The notes: generated from the sequence alone by a model not told the origin. 64,000 nt of DNA from Closterium sp. Naga37s-1 (GCA_947471745.1 CANJKZ010000170.1:3748001-3812000); one strand, 5' to 3'; shown: positions 10,931 to 20,633, counted from the first letter of the stretch. Translations and numbers: made by a program.

Positions 10931-11752
10931 CAGGGCTGACGATTCAAGGGCATTTGCCCTTAATGCCCTGAACATTCCGGGCGAACTCCAGGCCAGCTTC
11001 GGCATTTCGAAGGGCTGGTTTCGAGGGGAGCCCGTTTTTCTTACTGGCTGATTTTGAGAAATTGGGGTATCAACCCGGATCCGTTAAGGGCTGGTTTGGG
11101 GCCCTTCCCTGAAATCCCGGATCAGGAGTACAAGCAACCCTGCGTTTTCCTAAGTTGCCACTCTTCTCCTCCCGTACTCATTATCCCTGAAGCTCCCACA
11201 TTCTATCTAGTTTGGTATGATAGGACTTTCTAGTGTTGATGTTTATGGCTGTGGTTGCAAAATATTTCTAAGACAGTCTTCACTCCTCACAGTTCTTAAG
11301 TACCCACGCTGGACTCGAGACACTGACACCCTTACGTGGCGAAGAGGGACTCAGCCCCATCGGTTCACACTAATAGTACTACATGAGAACGAACCTCCTC
11401 GGAAGTGCTTTGCGAATGTACACAAGAATTCAAACGACTTCTTTGCTGACGATGTTTTGCCCTACGAGACCCCTCCTCCCCTCCCCCACCCCTCTTCCCC
11501 CACCCCCTGCCGTAGGTTTGCAGATGGGTTGTTAGCAAGCTCCTTCCCGCTGCTAAGAAATATTTGACATCCGCCATTGTGAGATTTAGGGCAAACGTAC
11601 ATTTTTTTAAGAAGCCCGGATTTCAAGTTTTGAATTTGACCTGCACCCGTGATCGTTAAGGGCTAAAATCCGGTCACCATCGCGAAAATCAGGGCCAAAC
11701 TTCGAGCAGCTCAGGACTCAAAGTGTTGGCCCCAGGGACTTCGACAGGCCTG
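10931..11752. mobile_element. hAT-like MITE (822 bp) in the integrase of copia-H
   Basis: It is flanked by an exact 8-bp duplication GCTGCTAC (10923-10930 and 11753-11760). Its ends form an imperfect terminal inverted repeat: CAGGGCTGACGA on the left, CAGGCCTGTCGA when the right end is reverse-complemented. An 8-bp TSD with CAGG-type termini is the signature of the hAT superfamily. A 7-bp hairpin (AAGGGCA/TGCCCTT) lies just inside the left end. No transposase frame was found, so it would need one supplied in trans. Removing it restores continuity of the integrase homology with copia-B. Confidence 0.85.
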
Positions 11753-11763
11753 GCTGCTACGCC

Positions 11764-13548
11764 CTATAAACCTGACCAGAGAGAGACCGGCGTCACCCGT
11801 GGCCGTGCGTCACTGGGCCACAGGTTCAGCTGGTGTGCGGCGTAGCGGACTGCCTGAGGCCACAAGAACTGAGGGGCACCGGCATGGCACATGGAGGTCC
11901 GGGCAACCTCCATGACCAGGCCGATGCGACGCTCTGCTACCCCGTTCTGCTGCGGTGAGGCTGGTAGCGTGTACGACTGAATGACTCCCCGACCCTGACA
12001 GAACGTCTCTAGGCGAGTGGAAGAGAACTCACCACCACGGTCCGAGTGTAGGCGAAGCCCACACAGGCCCTGGGCGCCACCCCACGCTAGCAACCACGGC
12101 TCGAGGACGGTAGGCACGTCGGCCTTCCGTCGCAAGGGGAAAACCGTGGTGTAGCGGGAATAGTCGTCCACCACAATCAGGAAGTAGCGTTCCTGACGTG
12201 GGCCAAGGACAGGGGAGGGGCCCCAAACGTCCAAGTGCAGGGTCTGGAAGGGAGCCGTGGTAGGGGGGAACGAGGTTGAGTGAGGGGCGGCGCGCTGCCG
12301 ACCCTCGACGCAAGGAGTGCACGGCGGCGCAGGCGAGCGAGGAAGCGGGGCAAGCGACGCTGAGAGACCTGAGACCAGACGGTGACGTACCATCCTACTA
12401 AGACGTGGGAACGACGGGTGACCTAGACAGTGGTGCCAGAGGACTGACGGGTGGGCGAGTGACCGACAGTCGCACGTCACAGCAGCTACCTGACCTGACC
12501 TGACCTGACCCGACTCAGTGTGGTGGGACCCAGAGTGTAGTGAGTACAGACCAGATCCCGGCTCTCTGTGAAAAGTGGCCAGAGGCGCCCCAGTGGCACC
12601 GTCAGTGCAGGAGGCAACAGGCTCGTCCAGTAGGAAAGTAGTGACTACACCTAGGTCGTGGAGGTGACTGACACCCACCAGGTTCCTAGAGAACGAGGGG
12701 GTGTAGTAACCTGTAAGAAAACCTGAGGGAGCCGCCGGACACGGAAGAGTGGTGGTGCTGCGAGCAACTACACGTCCCACAGAGGGGTCAGCCAAGGCGA
12801 CAGTGACTGGAGTGCGCAGTGGTGTGAGGTCAGTACAGTCGCGAAAGAAACAGCTCGACGCTCCAGAGTCTAGGGTGAAGGAAAATTGTGCAGTCTGTGG
12901 GGTTGCACCCGAACCAGCTACAAAGGCTAGTGCTAGACTAGTGGTAGCTGCAGCTCCTACACAAAGACCCTCAGAGGCGCCTGGACTGGAAACAACACAC
13001 GCACCAAGACTGGAAACACAGGTCTCTACTTGTGCAGCCGGAAAAGGTCCTAGATCAGGTAGGTGAGACTCAACTGGTGCAGTAGTGGGCTGGCGAAGGC
13101 GCGAAGGCCAGTGCGGTGTAATAGCGTGAGGACCAAAAGGCTCACGGTGGAGGTCGTCGAGTCGACGGTAGCAGCTGGACGCAGTGTGGTCAGGACTCCA
13201 GCAGGTAGTACCAGCACCAGGGCCTGTCAGGGCCGGGTACCCGCACGGGCCGACGTCTCGCCCACTGCTAGCTGAGCCAGTGCTGGGGGCGCCACACTTT
13301 GGACCAGCAGGCCCCCACTGACGGGAGTGCTGTGGCTGGCCCTGCTGTTGTAGAACCCTAGTACACGCCATGAGAGCGTATGCTACTGCTGGTTCTGCTG
13401 GGGGCAGCCTAAGCTGCTGCTGGTGCGCTGGGGGCAGCCTGTGCTGCTGCTGGTGCGCTGGCGGTAGCCTAAGCTGCTGCTGGTGCGCTGGGGGCAGCCT
13501 ATGCTGCTGCTGGTTCGCTGGGGGCAGCCTATGCTGCTGCTGGTGCAC
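11764..13548 (-). pseudogene. Copia-H Gag tail, protease and integrase
   Basis: This is a 594-residue frame. Gln/Leu/Pro repeats come first, then a degenerate Cys/His cluster (CWSPDHTASSCYRRL, about residues 118-132), then protease (FTLDSGASSCFFRD, about 226-239). The integrase zinc region follows (HHCLGHPSFPRL, CTPCVEGRQR), and then the integrase core with D, D and E in LHLDVWGPSP, LHSDRGGEFSS and PQQNGVAERRIG. It ends at TAG 11764-11766, where copia-B has CAG; just beyond that lies the MITE. No full Gag capsid domain precedes it. Confidence 0.9.
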
Positions 13549-13802
13549 TGGCGGCAGCCTATGCTGCTTCTGGTTCTGCTGGGGGCAGCCTACGCTGCCT
13601 CTGGTGCGCTGGGGGCAGCCTGTGCTGCTGCTGGTGCGCTGGCGGTAGCCTAAGCTGCTGCTGGTGCGCTGGGGGCAGCCTATGCTGCTACTGGTTCGCT
13701 GGGGGCAGCCTATGCTGCTTCTGGTTCTGCTGGGGGCAGCCTACGCTGCTGCTGGCGCGCTGGGGGAAGCCTATGCTGCTGCTGGTGCTGCTGGCGGCAG
13801 TG
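13376..13802 (-). repeat. 30-bp tandem array (about 14 copies) in copia-H
   Basis: The unit on the plus strand is roughly GCTGGTGCGCTGGGGGCAGCCTATGCTGCT in different phases. The minus strand reads a 10-residue period (QQQHRLPPAH). Part of the array is inside the frame at 11764-13548 and the rest lies upstream. Copies differ at single positions. Confidence 0.85.
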
Positions 13803-14400
13803 TAATCGGCTGGGGCTATTGGCGGCGGGTGTGGCAGCTCGTGGGGAGGCGGGTTTCAGGTGGGGAAGCTGTTAAGGCAGCAGGCTACGGGTGGGGAAGG
13901 TGAGGCGGCGCGGTTCTGTGCGGTTATGTGCAGTTCTGTGCGGTTCTGTGCGGTTCAATGCGGTGGAGAGGACTGGGTGGGGCGGCTGATCCTGGGTGAG
14001 GTTCCTGGAACGGGTGGGGCAGCAGGTTTCCAGGTGGGGCGGCGGTTGTCAGGTCTGTGGCGGCGGTTTTCAGGTGGGGAAGCTGTTAAGGCGGCGGTTC
14101 TGTGCGGTTCTGTGCAGTTATGTGCAGTTCTGTGCGGTTCTGTGCGGTTCAATGCAGTGGAGAGGACTGGGTCGGGCGACTGATCCCGGGTGAGGTGCCT
14201 GGAACGGGTGGGGCAGCAGGTTTCCAGGTGGGGCGGCGGTTGTCAGGTCTGGGGCGGCGGTTTTCAGGTCTGGGGCGGCGGGTTTCCAGGTTCGGCGGGG
14301 GATTTCAGGTCTGTATTGGCGGGTTTTCAGGTCTGGGGGCCGGTTAAGACGGTGGGCTGCACGTGCCCGCGGCTACGACGTACTAGCGTGGAGCTGCGGG
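13803..14400 (-). repeat. Copia-H leader region, ~184-bp tandem duplication
   Basis: A block starting with CGGTTCTGTGCGGTTATGTG at about 13911 is repeated from about 14095. Each block includes short GTGCGGTTCT iterations and the segment GGAACGGGTGGGGCAGCAGG. I see no Gag capsid coding here in either strand. The stretch ends with GCGGG (14396-14400), the target of element E. Confidence 0.7.
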
Positions 14401-14649
14401 TGTCAAAGTTATATTTAAGATATATCTTGCTTGCTGTAGTTACTATAGTTATTGTTCTATGCTGTTGGTGGTGCACCTCTTGTTTGTGTTTCTCGACTAT
14501 ATCTTGTATGCTTTGCTTTAGTGAAGCTAACTTGTTTGGTCAATTTCTCTCGACACTCCCTTGGCCTTGACCTCGACACTTGCTTGGCCTAGGCTACTAA
14601 GCCTAGGCCCTCCTTAAACCCGGTTCCTAGTTAGCTTAGTATTTTGACA
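14401..14649 (+). repeat. 5' LTR of element E (249 bp)
   Basis: TGTCAAAG...TTTTGACA. It contains a palindromic block around CCTAGGCTACTAAGCCTAGG, also present in the LTRs of F, P and T. The AT-rich TTATATTTAAGATATATC near the start may be promoter-like. Confidence 0.92.
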
Positions 14650-14686
14650 TGGTATCAGAGCTAGGTCCGATTAGGACCGTTTTCAA

Positions 14687-16159
14687 ATGGGCCCACCATT
14701 AGCGCTCGCAATGGCGCGCCCCTTAGTGCGCCTCGTGAGCGCTTTCCCGTTTTCAGCCCGTCGCCCGCGCACTACCAGCAACGCACGCCACCGCGCACGC
14801 CAGGAACGCACCAGGAACGCCAGGATCGGACCCGCCAGCAAGCACGCCGAAGGACCCACCAGCAAACCCGCCGACGGACCCGCCGTCAGTTCCGCCAACG
14901 AGAGCGCCAGCAAGCCCGCCGACGGACCCGCCAGCAAACCCGCCGACGGACCCGCCGTCGGACCCGCCAACGAGAGCGCCACCAAGCCCGCTGATGGACC
15001 CGCCAGCAAACCCGCCGACGGACCCGCCGTTGGACCCGCCAACGAGAGCGCCAGCAAGCCCACCGACGAACCCGCCAACGGGCCCGCGAGCGAGCCCGCC
15101 AATGGACCCGCCGCCGTCACGCTGCCTCGTCGCGGCTCCGTGGTGCAGAAACAGCGACGGGCGCAGTGGGGGCGAAGAGGAAAGGGGGAACGGAGTGGCG
15201 GCCGCCAGCGCCAGCATCCGCCAGTCACACCTCTTCCCCGCCCGCCCTCCCATCGACTTCGCAGCTGCTGTGAAGGGAGTGGCGGAAGTGGCGGGGGTGT
15301 TGGGAGCGGCGGGAGAAGTTGCTTCTACACCGCTAGACGCGCCAGATCGCTCCCTACCCGCCCCTTGAACCCCATCGAACCCCGTGGCACCACCAGTGGA
15401 CCCCACTACCCCGCCCGTTCCAGTCCCCCGTCCCCCCCAGCGCACCACACCTGCCATCGAACCAGTACCAGCACCAGCGCCAGCACCAGGAACCAGTACC
15501 AGCACCTGCGCCAGCACCAGGAACCAGTACCAGCACCAGCGCCAGCACCAGGAACCAGTACCAGCACCAGGAACCAGTACCAGCACCAGCCGCCAGCACC
15601 AGGCACCAGTACCAGCACCAGCCGCCAGCACCAGGCACCAGTACCAGCGCCAGGCACCAGGCTTCGGCACCAGGCACCAGCACCAGGGCCAGCCGCCAGC
15701 ACCAGCACCAGCTCCAGGGCCAGCCGCCAGCACCAGCACCAGCTCCAGGGCCAGCCGCCAGCACCAGCACCAGCTCCAGGGCTAGCTGCCAGCACCAGCA
15801 CCAGCACCAGGGCCAGCCGCCAGCACCAGCACCAGCACCAGGGCCAGCCGCCAGCACCAGCACCAGCTCCAGGGCCAGCCGCCAGCACCAGCACCAGCTC
15901 CAGGGCCAGCCGCCAGCAGAGAACCCCGCCAGCAGAGAACCCCACCAGCAGAGAACCCCGCCAGCAGAGAACCCCGCCAGCAGAGAACCCCGCCAGCAGA
16001 GAACCCCGCCAGCAGAGAACCCCGCCAGCAGAGAACCCTGCCAGCAGAGAACCCCGCCAGCAGAGCACCACCCTCTGCCCTGCCTCTCCCCTCCCGCGGC
16101 TGCTACTGTGGGGGGTAGGTGGCGGGAGCGGGGGGGTGGGAGGGCTGGCTGCAGTGTGA
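14687..16159 (+). CDS. Element E repeat-built ORF, 490 aa, function unknown
   Basis: This frame is open through almost the whole interior of E. It begins 25 bases after the PBS with MGPPLALAMARPLVRL. It then consists of 22-residue repeats (SKPADGPAVGPANESA-type), a short non-repetitive basic segment, repeats rich in Gln/Pro/Ala (RQHQHQLQGQPPAPAPA), and a 16-residue repeat (ENPASREPRQQRTPPA). No known domain, zinc knuckle or catalytic motif is visible. It may be only an accident of GC-rich repeats lacking stops; long frames on the minus strand of the same region argue for caution. Confidence 0.3.
   Translation: MGPPLALAMARPLVRLVSAFPFSARRPRTTSNARHRARQERTRNARIGPASKHAEGPTSKPADGPAVSSANESASKPADGPASKPADGPAVGPANESATKPADGPASKPADGPAVGPANESASKPTDEPANGPASEPANGPAAVTLPRRGSVVQKQRRAQWGRRGKGERSGGRQRQHPPVTPLPRPPSHRLRSCCEGSGGSGGGVGSGGRSCFYTARRARSLPTRPLNPIEPRGTTSGPHYPARSSPPSPPAHHTCHRTSTSTSASTRNQYQHLRQHQEPVPAPAPAPGTSTSTRNQYQHQPPAPGTSTSTSRQHQAPVPAPGTRLRHQAPAPGPAASTSTSSRASRQHQHQLQGQPPAPAPAPGLAASTSTSTRASRQHQHQHQGQPPAPAPAPGPAASTSTSSRASRQQRTPPAENPTSREPRQQRTPPAENPASREPRQQRTPPAENPASREPRQQSTTLCPASPLPRLLLWGVGGGSGGVGGLAAV
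14815..15115 (+). repeat. Tandem repeats in element E (GACGGACCCGCC type)
   Basis: Iterated blocks built from CCCGCCGACGGACCCGCC and AACGAGAGCGCCAGCAAG repeat at about 66 bp with shorter internal repeats. Confidence 0.75.
15455..15911 (+). repeat. CACCAG-rich minisatellite in element E
   Basis: Early units are variants of CCAGCACCAGGAACCAGTAC. From about 15680 the unit is about 39 bp, built from CACCAGCACCAGCTCCAGGG followed by CCAGCCGCCAG, repeated some six times. No stop occurs in several frames, which explains long overlapping ORFs on both strands. Confidence 0.8.
15912..16065 (+). repeat. 16-bp tandem array, about 9.6 copies
   Basis: The unit GCCAGCAGAGAACCCC is repeated nearly without change. 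Because 16 is not a multiple of three, each successive unit is read in a new frame and the peptide repeats every 48 bp (16 residues). Confidence 0.92.
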
Positions 16160-16299
16160 AGGACAGGGCAGAGACAACTGTGGGTTGGGCAGGGGTGTGG
16201 AGGAAGGAAGAGAGGGAGGGGGTGCGGTTCCAGGGGGTGGCTGAAATGGGGGGTGAGGTTGAAGGAGGGTGGTTGATTGGGGGTGGGGATGTGGGGGTT

Positions 16300-16445
16300 A
16301 GTAAGAGGGGACGCTGCGGCCACCCCCCCACCTCCTCTCCTCATCCCCCACTCAACCCCCCTTTCGTAAAAGGGGGTTAGTAAGAGGGGACGCCGCGGCC
16401 ACCCCCCCACCTCCTCTCCTCATCCCTCACTCACCTCCCCCTGTG
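16300..16445 (+). repeat. ~75-bp duplicated block shared by elements E and F
   Basis: The block GTTAGTAAGAGGGGACGC...CCTCCTCTCCTCATCCC occurs twice in a row here. It appears inverted and also doubled in element F at about 22775-22905. It links the two elements as one family beyond their LTRs. Confidence 0.85.
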
Positions 16446-16582
16446 TTCTCATCTCCTCTCCTCTCCTCTCTCCCTCTCGCCGCCTCCCCTCACGTACCCC
16501 TCTGCCGTCTCCCACTGCGCCAGCTATACCCCTTCAGGGGGTGTTGACTACTCTAGTTCCTACTGCAAGCAGGCTAAGGGGG

Positions 16583-16844
16583 TGTCAAAGTTATATTTAA
16601 GATATATCCTGCTTGCTGTAGTTACTATAGTTATTGTTCTTTGCTGTTGGTGGTGCACCTCTTGTTTGTGTTTCTCGACTATATCTTCTATGCTTTGCTT
16701 TAGTGAAGTTAACTTGTTTGGTCAATTTCTCTCGACACTCCCTTGGCCTTGACCTCGCCACTTGCTTGGCCTAGGCTACTAAGCCTAGGCCCTCCTTAAA
16801 CCCGGTTCCTAGTTAGCTTAGTATTTTGACTTAGTATTTTGACA
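16583..16844 (+). repeat. 3' LTR of element E (262 bp)
   Basis: It is the same as the 5' LTR except about five substitutions and a 13-bp duplication of TTAGTATTTTGAC at the end. It is followed by the TSD GCGGG. Confidence 0.92.
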
Positions 16845-16849
16845 GCGGG

Positions 16850-17136
16850 TGCGACTAAGGCTGCGCGCGCAGCTACGCGCGTTCGTCTACTGTGCGCTAG
16901 AGGGCTGGGGGGCAACACGCGGGGTAAAATGAGTAGGGTGCGGGGCAGAAAACCGCTGACGCGCGATGGCAACGGGGGGGCGCGGCCTACTCGGGCTCTA
17001 CGGGGCAGGGCGCTTCGGGCTACGGGTCGCTACGAGGCGCGCGGGTGGTGGGCCCATAAACTATCGAGAGAAATTTCGCCTAGGGGAAAAATCGCCTAGG
17101 GGAAAAATCGCCTAGGGGAAACCTAGCTCTATACCA
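16850..17136 (-). other. Copia-H leader with primer-binding site
   Basis: GC-rich sequence between element E and the 5' LTR of copia-H. Three copies of CGCCTAGGGGAAAAAT lie at about 17073-17119. The minus strand reads TGGTATAGAGCTAGG directly inside the LTR (17122-17136), a PBS of the TGGTATCAGAGC type with a change. No ORF of note. Confidence 0.6.
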
Positions 17137-17268
17137 TGTTACGATAAGAATGAATTGATAGAAAAATGTGAAGTACAACCCTAGATATAGCAAACCCTAA
17201 TCATGCAAGGAAGTAGAAATGTAACACCTAGACTAACCTAAACAACACATATAAAATATATGTTGACA
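17137..17268 (-). repeat. 5' LTR of copia-H (132 bp)
   Basis: Plus-strand ends are TGTTACGATA and ATGTTGACA. It is flanked on the right by GCTTT (17269-17273), after which the copia-G LTR resumes. Confidence 0.92.
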
Positions 17269-17772
17269 GCTTTTGCGAGGTCGACCTCGAGGGTGGTATC
17301 CCGAGGTCGACGTGGCTGGTAGGTGCAATCGCTGGTGTGGAGTCGAGCTGGGCGTCTGCGCTGTGCTCGTGACACCAACCAGCTGCGCGCACCTGCGAAG
17401 CAGGTGCACCGTTGTCCTGCGGGTGCAACGCTGTGCAGCCGATTTGCTGCAGCGTTGGCACACCGTGGACTTGCAATGTTGGCAAGCCGCGACTCTGCTC
17501 TGCTGGAACGCGGTCGACCAAGCCGTGCTGGCACGTGGTCGACAGTGCTGTGCTGGAAGTCGACCAGCAGCCTTGCTAGGTCCTGATGTGGTCTTGCATG
17601 CCAATGTTGTTGCTATAATTGTTGTCATGTTTTCCTAGTGAAACTCTTGCAAATTCTCCCCATAAACAAGCAAGCAGCGTGAACACAAGGGAACGACTAA
17701 GGAATGCAGGGATCACACAAGCACCCGTACCTAGCCCGTAGTCTAGCTCCCGTTGCCAAAGTTATCTCCGCA
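17269..17772 (+). repeat. 5' LTR of copia-G, second part
   Basis: It continues the LTR cut at 7146 and matches 26700-27204 in the 3' LTR, ending TTATCTCCGCA. The two parts add to about 1066 bp against 1049 bp for the 3' LTR. Confidence 0.9.
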
Positions 17773-18187
17773 TGGTGCGGTGAGCGTGGACGGCACACGA
17801 CTTACCTTTCAGTCAGGTCGACGTAGTAGTCACTTACCTAATTTGTGTTCGTAGACCGGCAGCTGTGCGATAGTGACTATGGTAGTCGCCGTAGTTGACA
17901 CGGGGGTGGTGGACACCCTGGAGGCACAGCTGGAGGACTCGAGGAGACGCCATGAGGCGCACGAGTACGGGGACATCCCCTGGGCGGCCGTCGAGGCTGG
18001 CATCCGCGCCGTGTGAGCGACGGAGCACCCTTCTCGGCCTGCTTCTCCTCGACCGGTGAACAACATGGGCGGCGTCGACGTGGGCGTCAACGCCGGGAGT
18101 GACCAAGTCGTCAGCAGTGCGGGAGGCACGTCGAGGCAGCGTGGTGTGATACACGCCGATGAAGTCGGCGGCGTTCAGGCATGAGCG
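17773..18187 (+). other. Copia-G leader and presumed primer-binding site
   Basis: TGGTGCGGTGAGCG begins directly after the LTR (17773). It starts with the TGG expected of a PBS but does not match the TGGTATCAGAGC type used by E, L and M. The rest is non-coding leader; part of it (about 18035-18110) recurs in copia-Q near 39050-39115. Confidence 0.55.
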
Positions 18188-19520
18188 ATGCAGTCGTCGG
18201 CGGCTGCAGGCTCGTTGCAGGGCGACGTCGGAGGACGTCGAAGCGGATTGTCGCCGATGTCGGCGACCCACGTGACGGCGGGCAGGATTGCACCAAGCTA
18301 CGGCTACTTCAAGTTCACCCCGGACAGGATCTTGGTCACCCCTCCGCTTGTTGGTCGACCGGACATTCTCACATGGAAGGAAGCCATCGAGCCCCAGCTG
18401 GAGATGGTCGAGCTGATTGGCTTCGCCTGCAGCACCGTGGCGACGCCGGAAGAGATCTACCCCGACTTGTGAGCAGAGTTTCGCGCCGTGCAGATCCTGA
18501 ACTTCACGGTCATCTCGCGGTGCTGCTCGCCGGGCGTACAGATCGCCTTGAAGTTGTGCTGGGAGTACCTTAACGCCGGCCACCAGGCATGGCGCTTCAC
18601 TAAGTCGACGTACCAAGTCACCGACGACTTGTTCATCGCCCAGCTTGAGGGGCAGATGACGCACCTGTGTATGGGCGACGAGGAGACGGCGACCGACTAC
18701 TGCAACCGAGCTCGGCAAATTCTCGCCACCATAAGGATGGACGGCGCGCAGTACTCGACAGCGTGGTACGTCACGCACGTCATGCAGGGACACCTGAGCA
18801 GCTACAACATGCTAAAGCGGTTGTTGATGGCGCCGAGCACGCGGGCGATGCTCAACGAGGACACCTTGACCTCGTACATCCTGCAGGACGAGGCGATGCA
18901 GGAGGTTGAGCGGTCCCATGAGCTCTTGGCGCAGGTGAACTACATTGCCCCTGCAAAGCAAGGTGGTCGACCGGGGCCGCGTGGGCAGCCTAGCGGCGGT
19001 GGTAGCAGCGGGTGGAAGTTGACCAAGGATGCCGACAAGAAGAATTCGGCCAAGGACAGCAGTCGAGGAGGCGGAAGTCGACGTCGGGAGTGCTGGCTAT
19101 GCGGCGACCCCGATCACCTCTCCTTCGAGTGCCTCGACCGCAGTGATTCCGACGACGACGACGCCAAGGGAGGCCGCGGGAGGTTTGGCAGCCGTTGTCC
19201 TCGTCGAGGAAGAAACCTGTCGGGCAAGGAGAAGCAGTCGAATAAGTCGACCTCGGCGAAGGACGCCGGCTCCTCTGCTGGCGGCAAGGGGCGAGATGAC
19301 AAGGCGGCGTCGTGCTCGCTGGTCGGCGTCGTGGAGACGGCCGTCTTGCTGGCGCCAGAAGCCGGCGAGGACTTTCAGGCGGTGGCAGCAGCTGTGCATG
19401 CGAACCCGGCGGTGGTCCTGCTCGACAGCGGCTGCTCGCACCACCTGATGGGGACGAAGGAGGCCTTCGTCGACTTGGAGCCGAGCGGCGACGTGAAGCA
19501 CGTGCGCGGCTTCAATGGGG
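18188..19520 (+). pseudogene. gag: Copia-G Gag and protease
   Basis: The frame starts with MQSSAAAGSL, and the gag domain begins near PSYGYFKFTPDRILV. TGA at 18470-18472 interrupts it (copia-Q has a sense codon). The frame then continues through LEGQMTHLCMGDEETATDY to a zinc knuckle, CWLCGDPDHLSFEC (about 19091-19132). The protease site VVLLDSGCSHHLM follows at about 19413-19450. A deletion relative to copia-Q at about 19515-19530 shifts the frame before the rest of protease. Confidence 0.87.
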
Positions 19521-20633
19521 CGCTGCACTATCGCTCTGCAAGGGGAGGCCGGGAAGCAGGTCCTCATCTCCGACGTGCTCTATATCCCGGGAGTGCGAGC
19601 GAACCTGCTTTCGGCCGGCCAGCTGAAGGAGAACGGCTTGAAGTTGCAAGAGGACGACGACGGGATGTTGCTTGTCTCGGCGGCGGGAGACGTCTTTGGT
19701 CGGGTGTCCTACACCGAGCGAGTCCTCTGCACCGACCTGCGTCCCTGCTCGACGAGGTCGACGTCGCCTACGACCGAGGTCGTGGCCCTGCGGGCGATCG
19801 TCTCGGCGACGAAGTCGACACCGGACAGGTTGCATGCAAGGCTTGCACACGTCGGCATGGATACCATCCGGAGCTCGGCAAAGCACGAGGTCGCCACTGG
19901 GCTGGACCTCAAGTCGGCGTTCGGCGCCGACTCACCGTGTGTTTCGTGCGTCGGCAGGAAGCGGGCGCGGCACACCTTCCCCGACCAGGGCTCCGACGCC
20001 GATGACGCGCTGGCCGATGTGCACATCGACTTGTGCGGGCCGTTTCGCGTGGCTGCCAAGGATGGCAGCCTGTACTTCTTGCTGCTGAAGGACCGCAAGA
20101 CCCGCTATGTGTGGGTGAGGCCGGTCGCCAAGAAGTCGGACATGCTGCTGCAGTTCCAGAAGTGGCTGGTATTGGTGGAGCGGCAGGCGAAGAAGTCGGT
20201 GCTGATGCTACGCTCTGACCGAGGAGGAGAGTTCCTTGGAAGAGCGTTCACCAAATTCGTGGACGGAAAGGGGATCGTCCACGACCTTACCTGCCCGTAC
20301 ACCCCGCAACAGAACGGCATGGCGGAGCGAGAGATGAGGACGGTGGTGGAGTCCGTGCGGACGATGCTACTGCATATGGGCGTGCAGCACCACTGGTGGC
20401 ACCTCGCTCTGCGGCAGGCCGTCTGGGTTCGCAACTGCCTCGAGCGGTCGACGCTGCCACCGGGGACGACACCGTACCAGCTGCTTACCAGGGGGAAGCC
20501 CGACTTGTCGCTGGCACGGGTGTGGGGCTGCATGGCGCAGTTCTTGGTCCCCGAGCAGCAGCGTGGTGGTAAGCTGAAGTCGAAGGCCAAATGGGGCCGT
20601 CATCTTGGCGTGTCAGAGGAGAGCAATGGCTGA
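19515..20633 (+). pseudogene. Copia-G protease end and integrase
   Basis: This is a 372-residue frame: end of protease (ISDVLYIPGVRANLLSAGQL), the integrase zinc region (HARLAHVGMDTIRS, CVSCVGRKRARHTF), and the core with VHIDLCGPFRV, LRSDRGGEFLG and PQQNGMAEREM carrying D, D and E. The tail includes WGCMAQFLVPEQQRG. It ends at TGA 20631-20633, where the family has a Trp codon. Confidence 0.87.

Larger units (their letters stand above)
14401..16844 (+). mobile_element. Element E: non-autonomous LTR retrotransposon (2.44 kb)
   Basis: Two LTRs (14401-14649 and 16583-16844) begin TGTCAAAG and end TTTTGACA. A perfect PBS TGGTATCAGAGC follows the first (14650-14661), and a purine tract (CTAAGGGGG) precedes the second. 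GCGGG flanks both sides (14396-14400, 16845-16849). The interior has no protease, RT, RNase H or integrase, only a repeat-built ORF. The LTRs differ at about five bases plus a 13-bp duplication at the end of the 3' copy. Element F (22358-24956) shares LTR and interior blocks, so this is a family that must be mobilised in trans. Confidence 0.93.
7147..17268 (-). mobile_element. Copia-H: Ty1/copia element, 10.1 kb with nested MITE and element E
   Basis: Two 132-bp LTRs (7147-7278 and 17137-17268) are flanked by GCTTT at 7142-7146 and 17269-17273. The minus-strand order is PBS, repeat-rich leader, PR-IN, linker, RT-RNase H, polypurine tract. A hAT-like MITE and non-autonomous element E are inserted. 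Copia-B at 45051-49787 is a close relative and serves as the reference. Compared with B, the breaks in the frame are the MITE plus four TAG codons at CAG positions. Confidence 0.92.

Noticed and set aside
14650-14670. tRNA gene fragment
   Set aside because: TGGTATCAGAGC matches a tRNA 3' end but is a primer-binding site next to an LTR; no cloverleaf can be drawn from the surrounding sequence.
15912-16065. CRISPR-like array
   Set aside because: Direct 16-bp repeats follow one another without unique spacers, in a retroelement of a eukaryote; the 27-bp (23355-23530) and 30-bp (13376-13802) arrays likewise have no spacers.
15354-16410. Long minus-strand frames with Trp/Cys/Leu repeats over element E
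   Set aside because: Product of the GC-rich minisatellites lacking stops in several frames; LTRs, PBS and purine tract set the element on the plus strand.
17233-17638. Frames of 87-131 residues in the copia-G LTR (also 23689-24040, 26576-27070, 33294-33929)
   Set aside because: They fall in the R-U5-like half of LTR copies, exist in all frames on both strands and are not kept between copies.
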